Below are positions 52,237 through 59,733 of a stretch of DNA of 64,000 bases, one piece after another (position 1 is the first letter of the stretch; each line of letters opens with the position of its first letter). The DNA comes from Pelagomonas calceolata (taxonomy: Eukaryota; Sar; Pelagophyceae; Pelagomonadales; Pelagomonadaceae). Under the pieces are notes generated by a model. That model made no database searches. It saw only the letters and a program-made list of their open reading frames with translations, and had not been told where the DNA came from. The stretch covers positions 806,001-870,000 of the forward strand of contig CAKKNE010000004.1 of the NCBI GenBank assembly GCA_918797485.1, written 5' to 3'. A program made the position numbers and the translations under genes.

Positions 52237-52637
52237 TGCCACGGACAAGTCTGGCTTGCTACGCTTTATTGCGAGTCGAGGTGCGCCTGAGACGACTCCG
52301 GGCGTCTTATTGCATCGCCAGAGACGGCAAGAACCACCGCTCGTTGCAAGCGCGCCGTAAAACTTGCATAACTTTGGGCTGAGTCGGTTTCACCTTTTTT
52401 GCGTATGCTGAAAGACATCGGAGGATTCTAGTATGTCTATAGGCTAGCGTGAAAATAGCCTGCCTGCAGGCCAGCAGCGGCAAGTGAGGCAAGCTGCTGC
52501 AGATGTTAGCTGTCCAATCCTGAAGGCACGCATGGCAAGATAGTGACGGACAGCCGCGAAGAGAGTGCACGGCTTTTTTAGCGCGGAAAGCAACACACCA
52601 GTGAAGCTGCACGCTGCTGCTCAACGAGAGCTGAGAA

Positions 52638-54053
52638 ATGACGCACATCTGGCACGCCGACGAGCGCATCGCCTGGCCGACGGAGCGCCGAGGCGCCGCC
52701 GACGAGCGCTGCGACCCGGCCGCGGAGCTCGCCCGCTTCGGCCGGCTCAAGACGCTACGCAGTTTGCTGCAGCGCCTCGTGACGCAGCACGGCGGCCAGG
52801 GCGCGAGCGCACCGCCGCTCGCCTTCGAGCGCTGGCTCGCGCGCTCGGCGCTCCGGCGCGCGGCGGAGGCCGATCCCGTGCTGCCGGCGGCGGATGGTGT
52901 CGACGAGCAGCTTGTGGCAGACCTTTCGCGATCTTTGCCGCGCGAGAAGGCCGTCATCATTGCGGAAGCCCTATCGGCACGGAGCCGCGACGACGCCGCG
53001 CGGCAAGCAGCCGTGTTTTCGGACTCCGAAGCGCAGGCGCCAGCGCCCGCCGCGACGCAGCGTTTGGTCAAGGCCGTGCGTCGGGCGGGAAAACCGCTGC
53101 CGACGGACGCCGCGGCCTGGGCAGAGCTGGCGACCGCCGCCGAGGCGCTCGCCGCGCACGCGCGGAGTCGGGCCGAAGTGCGGCCTACTTACACGGTCGT
53201 CGTCGACCGCGACGGGCCGAACGTGCGGCTGGCCGCGATGGACGGCGACGCGCCGAAGAAGCCGTACGTGCTGATCTCCCACGACCACTACGCGAAGCTC
53301 ACGACGCTCCACGCGCGCTACGGTGCCGGTGACCCCGACGAGCGCATTTTTTGTCTTGTGACGCGCTATGAAGCATTGAGGGGCGCCGGGTTCCAGTGCG
53401 CCGTGCCGGGCGCGTGCTTCGAAAGTTTGCGCGAGTTCCTGGGAAATACGATAGAATGCTTCGCGTCGCCGCTGAACTGCCGGTTCGAGCGCTACTTCAG
53501 CGCGTTTCCTGCGCTGGAGCGCGCCTTCGGGAGCCTGGGCTCGTTCTTCGACGAGTGGTCCCGCATCGAACAGGGCTCCTTCGAGGTCAACCCGCCCTTC
53601 GTGCCCGAGGTCCTCGCCTTCGCGGCGGCGAAGGTTGGCGAGCTGCTCGGCGACGGGGCGAAGGGCGCGCTCTCGTTCCTCGCGGTCGTGCCGGACTGGG
53701 GCGGCGGGTCGTCGGCGGCGCAGGCGCTCCGCGAGTCGCCGTTCCTCCGCGCCAACGTCACGATCCCGGCCGCCGATCATGTGTTTGTGGATGGTGCCCA
53801 ACACCGCGTCCGGGACCGGCACCGACCCTCCAGCTGGGATACGGCAGTTCTCCTACTCCAGAATGACGCCGGCGCGGCGAAATGGCCCCTCGACACGAAG
53901 ACGCTCGCGCGCGTCGCTCGGGCGTCGTTCCGCCGCGCGGCGAACGAGGCCGCGCCCGAGGGGGCGGAGGATCTGCAAGCTTGGGAGAAGCGCGGGCCCA
54001 GCCGCGGGGGCAAGAAGCGTCCGCGCTCCGCGCCACCAAAGCAGAAGATGTAA
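52638..54053 (+). CDS. PCIF1: Cap-specific mRNA (2'-O-methyladenosine-N6) methyltransferase, PCIF1/CAPAM family
   Basis: Single exon, 471 aa. The catalytic block is nearly textbook: IECFASPLNCRFERYFSAFP (~272-291), FGSLGSF, then GSFEVNPPFVPEV with the NPPF catalytic motif at residues 318-321, followed by LSFLAVVPDWGG, VFVDGAQHRV and NTAVLLLQNDAG-type DTAVLLLQNDAGAAKW. PCIF1 methylates N6 of a 2'-O-methylated adenosine next to the mRNA cap, in the nucleus, using S-adenosylmethionine. The animal N-terminal WW domain (RNA polymerase II tail binding) is not visible. The C-terminus is Lys/Arg-rich (RGGKKRPRSAPPKQK), likely nuclear. It converges with TRAPPC2L, with 18 bp between stops. Confidence 0.9.
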   Translation: MTHIWHADERIAWPTERRGAADERCDPAAELARFGRLKTLRSLLQRLVTQHGGQGASAPPLAFERWLARSALRRAAEADPVLPAADGVDEQLVADLSRSLPREKAVIIAEALSARSRDDAARQAAVFSDSEAQAPAPAATQRLVKAVRRAGKPLPTDAAAWAELATAAEALAAHARSRAEVRPTYTVVVDRDGPNVRLAAMDGDAPKKPYVLISHDHYAKLTTLHARYGAGDPDERIFCLVTRYEALRGAGFQCAVPGACFESLREFLGNTIECFASPLNCRFERYFSAFPALERAFGSLGSFFDEWSRIEQGSFEVNPPFVPEVLAFAAAKVGELLGDGAKGALSFLAVVPDWGGGSSAAQALRESPFLRANVTIPAADHVFVDGAQHRVRDRHRPSSWDTAVLLLQNDAGAAKWPLDTKTLARVARASFRRAANEAAPEGAEDLQAWEKRGPSRGGKKRPRSAPPKQKM

Positions 54054-54071
54054 TGTTTCTTTCACAATAAA
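54054..54071. terminator. Shared convergent 3' end
   Basis: Only 18 bp separate the stops of two convergent genes. CACAATAAATTACC spans the gap and supplies an AATAAA-type signal for the plus-strand gene, so both transcripts must overlap past each other's stop. Confidence 0.5.
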
Positions 54072-54647
54072 TTACCTCGGAGGTGTTGGAGGAGGAGTCG
54101 GCCGTTGCGACGGCGGTGCCCGCACGACGGCCGCGCTCTCCAACCTCAGTCGCACGGCCTCGTCGACGCGCGTCGCGAAGACTGGAGACGTGATCTCGCC
54201 CCCGTCCAGTTTAAAGAAGGGGTTCGCCAGGCACTTGGCGTAGGCCTTTCTCGCGTCAGCTAAACATGCGCGGACGTGTGCCTCCGGGACGCCCGCGGCC
54301 GCGTCCAACACCGCGCACAGGGTTATGCCCGTCGCCGTCCTACTGGCATAAAGTTTGCGGCCGTCGACCGTCGTCGCCACACCCAGGAACTCGTCTCGGC
54401 TATTCTCCTGCGCTTGGGCGCACTCGTCGACGACGTCCAGGGAGCACAGGATGAGATTCCGCAGGTACGCGTCACTATTCGCGTCGTAAACACGGAAAGC
54501 GAGTGGCCGGTTCTTCTTCCCGATGACGGCGAGTGCGGCGCAGGCCCTTGGGCTGGGCTTGCGTGCAGGCACAGCTGGTGGTACGGGCGCGGGCGGTGCC
54601 GGCGGTGGCCGTGGTGGTGCTGGGACGCCTGGTTGTGTAGTAGCCAT
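54072..54647 (-). CDS. TRAPPC2L: TRAPP complex subunit 2-like (Sedlin-like) protein
   Basis: 191 aa. A Pro-rich N-terminal ~30 residues precedes a Sedlin fold: ALAVIGKKNRPLAF, LILCSLDVVDE, FLGVATTVDGRKLYASRTATG, ITLCAVLDAA, then VRACLADARKAYAKCLANPFF and ITSPVFATRVDEAV. The order and spacing match TRAPPC2L (VGKNNHPLY, HTSLDVVDE, YLGLLY, NPF, I(T/S)S..F..RV). TRAPP is a tethering and Rab exchange-factor complex at the Golgi and endosomes. The Pro-rich ends are additions relative to the usual ~140-residue protein. The recurrent promoter motif lies 55 bp upstream. Confidence 0.82.
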   Translation of the reverse strand: MATTQPGVPAPPRPPPAPPAPVPPAVPARKPSPRACAALAVIGKKNRPLAFRVYDANSDAYLRNLILCSLDVVDECAQAQENSRDEFLGVATTVDGRKLYASRTATGITLCAVLDAAAGVPEAHVRACLADARKAYAKCLANPFFKLDGGEITSPVFATRVDEAVRLRLESAAVVRAPPSQRPTPPPTPPR

Positions 54648-54701
54648 GCTCCTTGTGCTTCCGTTGCGGTGCTGCTTCGCGGCGCGCCTGCTGTCGATTT
54701 A

Positions 54702-54725
54702 GCTAGCGGCCTGTAAGACACTAGC
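54702..54725. promoter_or_regulatory. Recurrent intergenic motif, reverse orientation
   Basis: GCTAGCGGCCTGTAAGACA then CTAGC, 55 bp upstream of the TRAPPC2L start. Complete copy. 54726-55021 is A/T-rich with short palindromes (for example gtaaagtacttac) and no gene. Confidence 0.6.
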
Positions 54726-55021
54726 AATCTATACCTAGGGAGGTACTTATATCTATCATACTTATAATAAGAAATAAAATTTAGGAAGACACTGAAGATT
54801 ATTCTGGCCTGCTTGGCTTACTCAGCGTGGTATGGTAAAGTACTTACTACCGAGGACCGCTATACATCTATAGTACATATGTATAGCAAGCAAGCCGCGC
54901 CGTCGAAGGAGGTGCGTTGTTATGAAAGAAGGGACTCCGCCCACTAGTCCTAGCACCGTAACAGAAAATCGTTTAGCAAAAGCTCTTCTACTTAGGACTT
55001 CGTCTTTCAGACCTACATGAC

Positions 55022-55839
55022 CTACATGAGGTACATGTAGTAGTACGCCGCCGCCGCGCCCGCGACGCCGAGCGCGACGAGCGGCCCGGCCACGCCGCCA
55101 CCCGACGACCCCACCAGGTCGCTCTTCTTGTCCAGGATCTGGTCCTCGGGCACGGTCCAGTCGCACACATCACTCTTGCACGTCTTGCTGAAGGCGGCGA
55201 CGACGTCCTTGGCCCACTTCGCGACCGCCTCGTCGCCCGTTAACGTCTCGTTCTCGTCGACTTCGACGCGCGCTAACATGCGCTTGGACCCCAGGGCGCC
55301 TGTGTGGAAATCAAAATTTTACGGCGCGTTCGTGAATCATCGCGTCGTCCTCCACGCCATCGACGCGACGCCTGCTCGATGGCGTGGCGATGCCGGTTCC
55401 TCGCCGCTCGACCGAGCCAGGTGGGCCGCGTCATCGCCGAGAAGTGCACCCGACACACTGGTTGATTTCCACACAGCAGGGCGCCCATGAGTTTGTCCGT
55501 CAGGCGCGGGCAGTTCTGGAAGGTCTCGTAGTCCGTCGAGCCATACCCCAGCACGCAGTGCTGCTTGCCCGCGAGCACGCCCTCGTCGGCCGTGTAGAGC
55601 GCCCGCAAGAAGTTCTCGAAGTTGCTCGGCGGGTCGCCGTCGCCGTAGCTCGACGACACGATGACGAAGGCGTCGTACTTCGCGGCCAGCGCCTCCAGGC
55701 CGACGGACGCTGCGTCGTTGCCGGACATGAAGTCCTTCGACTGGTCGAAATTGGCCTTGGGCCAAGTTTTCGAGAGGCGCTTGGCGTGGCGCTCGGAGCC
55801 GCCGGACTCCGTGCCGTGGATGCAGATCACTTTCACCAT
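55022..55839 (-). CDS. Tail-anchored flavodoxin-domain protein, two exons
   Basis: Exons 55839..55473 and 55299..55022, 214 aa. The flavodoxin fold is clear: an N-terminal beta strand with the FMN phosphate loop region (ICIHGTESGGSERHAKRL), then SSSYGDGDPPSNFENFLRAL, and the third FMN loop (CVLGYGSTDYETFQNCPRLTDKLMGAL). After the intron come MLARVEVDENETLTGDEAVAKWAKDVV and a C-terminal hydrophobic helix (GPLVALGVAGAAAAYYYMYLM) that would anchor it in a membrane. It probably carries electrons via FMN; the partner is unknown. No FAD/NADPH module follows, so it is not a full diflavin reductase. The splice keeps the frame as ALLCALGSKRM, with a few extra residues from the duplicated target. Confidence 0.82.
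55300..55476 (-). mobile_element. Intact introner element with perfect TIRs and 8-bp target duplication
   Basis: 177 bp between two copies of CAGGGCGC (55292-55299 and 55477-55484). Both termini are CTGTGTGGAAATCA in inverted orientation, 14 bp perfect. The core is a hairpin of cgccatcgacgcgacg and its complement. The intron used by the gene is 55300-55472: donor GTGGAAATC lies within one inverted repeat and acceptor CCACACAG is the end of the other. It encodes no protein, so it is a non-autonomous transposon acting as an intron. Confidence 0.93.
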
Positions 55840-55840
55840 C

Positions 55841-55899
55841 TTAGCTGCGCTGTTGGGGGTGGCAAGCGTGTTAGCTGTGCTGTTGGGGTGGCAAGCTTG
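55841..55899. repeat. Two-copy 30-bp tandem repeat upstream of the flavodoxin gene
   Basis: TTAGCTGCGCTGTTGGGGGT-type unit repeated at 55841 and 55871 with two changes and one indel, starting 2 bp from the start codon, so within the 5' untranslated or promoter region. No gene is seen in 55900-56221. Confidence 0.75.
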
Positions 55900-56221
55900 T
55901 GTGAGCTGTGTGGGCTCGCTCGTTGCAAACGCTTCGATCTCTGGTTTTTAGTGCAAGCGGTGCTGCTTTGGAAGAGCTGCAGTTGCAATTTCGCGCGTCG
56001 ACGGCGTCGCGAGGCGGTGCTTAGGCGACTGCTACGTGCCACCTCGATGTGGATGCGAGCACGAGCTCGCCCCCTCGAACGCCGCCGCAACAGCCGTGGA
56101 CAGACATATAGAGACCTGCTACCAGCGCTCCGGGGCATTCAGGGAACTCGCAGTTGCGCGCGCGGAGACGGCCGCCCACAAGAGGCCGTCGATGCGCCAT
56201 CGAACGAACCTAAACCTAAAG

Positions 56222-57718
56222 TTAAGACACCCCCGAATCCGGCGGCCGCAGCGCCAGGCACGGCTCCGCCGAGAACAGGTGTAAAGACAGGACGCAACCT
56301 CCCATGGGCACCACGAGTAAACAACTGGCAATATTGACCGCGGTCCAGTAGCCGCTCTCGCCGGCCCAGACGATCGGCGCCGTGAGTAACGCCGCGAAGC
56401 CACCCAGCGTATACAAGAGACCGGCCGTCCGCCCTATGCTTTTCTGCCCAAAAAGTCCAGCACAAAAGTTCGGCACGGAGGCGTAGAACGCCGCCCGATA
56501 CGCGGCGTAAATGATCGCGCCGAAGATCTGAGCTGTAACTGTGGGAATACAAACGCAGATGCTGAACGCGAGGCCTATCAGATTAATCACATGAGCCGAG
56601 GCACATAAGCCAATGCGAAACAAGTACGCCAAGATGGGAATCCACAGACAACCGGCCACGACCAACCCCGAGATCAGCTCGGGCACGCCGTTCGTGCCGT
56701 CGCCGATCGCGTCGAGCCAATCATATATAGTACCTAAGTACCCTATCGCTTTGAACATCCCGAGCGTGACCCACGTCGCCAGGAGCGCGAACTCGAGCGT
56801 GTAGAGCTGGCCCCGGCCGAAGGGCCTATCCTTTAAGCGTAATGCCGTCGCATTCTTCCGATCATCTATTTCATGATCGACGGCGTCGCATCCACTCAGC
56901 CGCCAGCAGTACGCTAAAGCTATCGTGAGTGCTAGCGAGAGGACCGCTAGCAGCAGGAAGGCGACGCGGAAGTGGCCATAATTATTATCGAAGAGGTTTA
57001 GGATGCCTTGCACCGCTAAAAAAACGCCGCTCGACGAGTCGTACAAGCAAGACGCCGCCGTCAAAAAAACGACTCGACTTTCCGTCAGGCCCGCGGCCCG
57101 GAACGAGGCCAGGAAGAAGCCCATGCCGCCGACGCCCAACAGCATGAACGCGACAAACAGACACCAGTCGCCGAACCAGTCGAAGAGCCCTATGAGCACG
57201 TAGCCCGCGACGTAGCACGCTCCGGACAGTAGGACCGTGACTTCCGAGCCTTGCAAGTCGACCAAGACGCCGATGAGGAAGGCGCTGCCCTCGTTGACGA
57301 AGGACGCTAGCGAGTACACCGCGGATAACGTCTCGATCTGCGCCGCGCAGGCCGAATCCGACGATTCTACGATGACTTCTTCCGCGTCGCACTCGTAGAG
57401 AAAAGCCCCCCTTTCGACCAACATGGCCTGCATCGGCGTCCAGCCATATATAGGGCCCGCGAACATGAGGCATGACAGTAAAGCGAGGTACGGCGTCACC
57501 TTCTTCGCGACGGGGTGCGTCGTATCTCGACTCAGTAAAGGCGTCGCCTCCACCGCAAAACCTCTTCCAGAACCGTCCATTTCTTCGGTGGCCTGGCAGC
57601 AGGCCTCGCCCAGGAGGTTCACGCCCAAGGCGTCGTTTCTGGGTGACGGGCCCTGCGTCGTGTTGTCGATAATCTCTAAATCGGCATCTCGTCGTCGCGG
57701 GGACTCGGGGTCCGACAT
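56222..57718 (-). CDS. Major facilitator superfamily transporter
   Basis: 498 aa from MSDPESPRRRDAD. The frame is open further upstream, but that part is Arg/Pro-rich and unlike protein. About 12 hydrophobic helices are visible: six before (for example YLALLSCLMFAGPIYGW, VAFMLLGVGGMGFFLASF) and six after a charged central loop (DAVDHEIDDRKNATALRLKD). The GYGW-like first helix and the FxxxSFRAAGL segment resemble the SLC43/FMP42-type branch of MFS, which carries amino acids in animals, but I would not assign a substrate. The 31-residue N-terminus is acidic and cytosolic. 57719-58081 contains no gene or motif copy that I can support. Confidence 0.72.
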   Translation of the reverse strand: MSDPESPRRRDADLEIIDNTTQGPSPRNDALGVNLLGEACCQATEEMDGSGRGFAVEATPLLSRDTTHPVAKKVTPYLALLSCLMFAGPIYGWTPMQAMLVERGAFLYECDAEEVIVESSDSACAAQIETLSAVYSLASFVNEGSAFLIGVLVDLQGSEVTVLLSGACYVAGYVLIGLFDWFGDWCLFVAFMLLGVGGMGFFLASFRAAGLTESRVVFLTAASCLYDSSSGVFLAVQGILNLFDNNYGHFRVAFLLLAVLSLALTIALAYCWRLSGCDAVDHEIDDRKNATALRLKDRPFGRGQLYTLEFALLATWVTLGMFKAIGYLGTIYDWLDAIGDGTNGVPELISGLVVAGCLWIPILAYLFRIGLCASAHVINLIGLAFSICVCIPTVTAQIFGAIIYAAYRAAFYASVPNFCAGLFGQKSIGRTAGLLYTLGGFAALLTAPIVWAGESGYWTAVNIASCLLVVPMGGCVLSLHLFSAEPCLALRPPDSGVS

Positions 57719-58081
57719 GCGGCGGCGTGGGCAGCCTCTGATGAAGGCAGGGCTGCGCAGCCGTCTCGCGCGCGATCCGTTGGCGGCGTCGTGCGCTTGC
57801 CGCTCTTTCTCGTCGACAGCTGCGTCGAGACAAGCGCCAGCTTGTGTGGGCGTCGAGCCAGGCGCGCGAGAGGAAAGGGGGAAATGGGCAGATACGTTGC
57901 GCCGCGCGGGCGACGCGCGGCCGGTCCCGGAGCGCTCCCGGCCGCGGCGACGGCGTTCGCGGCGCGCTGACGGGTCGTGTGGCCCGTTCGGGGCGCGCGA
58001 CGCGCGGCGGCCGGGACGCTGCACGCCGCATGAACCCATGCACTACTCGGAACATACCGCCCACAACCTAAAACGAAACAA

Positions 58082-59287
58082 TTAATAGAGCCCCCCGACG
58101 TCCGCAACCTCGTCCACCTCCGCCGCCCCACGCTTGCCCGCGACCGCTCGTTCAACCAACCGGTTCTCCTCGGCCAAATCCCTGGAAACAATATCGCAGT
58201 ACCGCTGCAGCGGCAGGATCTTCGGCCGGTCGTCGTGGATGCCGAAGGGCTCCTCGATGATGTGCCCGATCTCCTCGGTCGCGAGGAGCATCCACGAGAG
58301 TAATGCTGTTGCTGGTGGTACCAATAACAAAGGCATGGACTGGACGAGGATGATCGGGCTTCCCAGCGTCCAGATCGATAGCAAGCGAGACGTATGTCTG
58401 GAGTAGGAGAGGGGCACGGGCGTCCCGGCGATGGCTTCCGCGTCGCCGATGGCGTCTTGCAGTTCCAACAGTAAGCTCTCGAGCTGCCACCAGAGGAGAT
58501 GAGAGGCGGACTGCGTGTCTTCCGACGCTCTTCGCACCGCATCCACCCTAGATGATAGAGCGTACGTGCACGCTAATGGTAAATTGTCCGCGGATTCCAG
58601 TTCTCTCCTCTCATCATTCCCGAGGCAGTGGAACTCGTCGAGGCGGCGCTCTCCTCTCAAATGCTGTTTGAGGGCCAAAGGGAAGGCCTCGAGCCATCGC
58701 AGCAGCGCCGCGGTCTCCTCTGCTTCATGTTCGGGCGCCGCCGTCGTGACGTACGCTCGGCACGTCCGCGCCGTCGCTCTTACCCTATTCACGACCTTCG
58801 CCCAGACCTGGCGGCCCTCCCAGAACCGGTCATAAGATTGCGACGTCCGGAACGCGAGCAGGATGCCCAGGATGCCTCCGCTCAGCTCGAAGGGCGCCCC
58901 CAAGTTCAAGTGTTCCGCTTCCAGGAGTGTCGTGTCAAACGCGAGGTGCTCCGCTCGTATCGCGTAGGCCAGACCCGACACGAGAATCGCAAAAAACGTG
59001 TTCGCCACGAGGTGCCCCTGCACCCGCTGGAGCACGCTCGACGACGGCAGGTTCCGCAAGTTCAGCCACCAGTCCGCGATGGAGTAGCGCGTCGGCGCAT
59101 CCAAGGTGTAGCCGTCCTCGTCGGCGTACGCGGCCAGCCGGTCGAGGTAGGTCTCCTGCGTCCTGGCCGGGGCATCGGTCGGGAACTCGTCCGAGGACGG
59201 CGCGGCCTCGCGTCTCGTCGCGCGCCGCGGCGGCGCGACGAGGGCGTGTGCTGCCACGAGTAAAGGTGTCAGCGCGAGCGCGCGCAT
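58082..59287 (-). CDS. Bestrophin-like anion channel, probably plastid-targeted
   Basis: 401 aa. Family motifs: the first membrane segment with RVQGHLVANTFFAILVSG, then GGILGILLAFRTSQSYDRFWEGRQVW, PVPLSYSRHTSRLL, and EEIGHIIEEPFG, all in the order of plant and algal bestrophins (UPF0187). The N-terminus MRALALTPLLVAAHALVAPP is a signal peptide followed by an ASAFAP-like cleavage motif (AHA-LVAPP) and an Arg/Ser-rich stretch, the bipartite leader used by stramenopile plastids. In algae such channels sit in thylakoids and pass chloride or bicarbonate, and some serve the CO2-concentrating mechanism. The direction of use here is inference. Shares a divergent promoter with the DENN gene. Confidence 0.85.
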   Translation of the reverse strand: MRALALTPLLVAAHALVAPPRRATRREAAPSSDEFPTDAPARTQETYLDRLAAYADEDGYTLDAPTRYSIADWWLNLRNLPSSSVLQRVQGHLVANTFFAILVSGLAYAIRAEHLAFDTTLLEAEHLNLGAPFELSGGILGILLAFRTSQSYDRFWEGRQVWAKVVNRVRATARTCRAYVTTAAPEHEAEETAALLRWLEAFPLALKQHLRGERRLDEFHCLGNDERRELESADNLPLACTYALSSRVDAVRRASEDTQSASHLLWWQLESLLLELQDAIGDAEAIAGTPVPLSYSRHTSRLLSIWTLGSPIILVQSMPLLLVPPATALLSWMLLATEEIGHIIEEPFGIHDDRPKILPLQRYCDIVSRDLAEENRLVERAVAGKRGAAEVDEVADVGGLY

Positions 59288-59499
59288 CGTTGGCGTTACC
59301 GCGACGACGGGTGCGCGTCACGCTGCACCAAGCCACTGAGGAGGCTGCAGCTGCTGTCCCACTGAGATGCGGCGCTTGGTGTCCGCACAAACTTCTGAGG
59401 AGCGGCGCACGGGCCCACGCTATTAGTGCCTGACTGGTGCCGCGTCGTGTTGCGAGTCAGTTGCTGTTATGACGGCAAAAAACAGAGCACAGCATATTC

Positions 59500-59522
59500 C
59501 TAGTATGTCAGTGTACGCTAGC
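59500..59522. promoter_or_regulatory. Recurrent intergenic motif, diverged copy in divergent promoter
   Basis: CTAGTATGTCAGTGTAC then GCTAGC, 213 bp from the bestrophin start and 212 bp from the DENN start. The middle is diverged while the CTAG ends are kept. No gene in 59288-59733. Confidence 0.45.
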
Positions 59523-59733
59523 GCGCGTTTTTTACGCAATTTGCTTGGCAGTGCGAGACAAAACACGAATAGCACTGCAACAGATCGTGAACACAACGCG
59601 CTGAGCCGCCCGAGGCCACCTGTCACCGAATAACTCGAACGCGTAACCCCATGCGTCATTGCTTTGGCAGAGCACACGAAAGCAAGCAGAGCACTGCAGA
59701 GGAAAGCAAGCGACGCACAAAAAGCAAACAGGA

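Noticed and set aside
54726-55021. A/T-rich intergenic palindromes considered as a tRNA or small RNA
   Set aside because: No cloverleaf, T-loop or internal promoter boxes could be recognised by eye.
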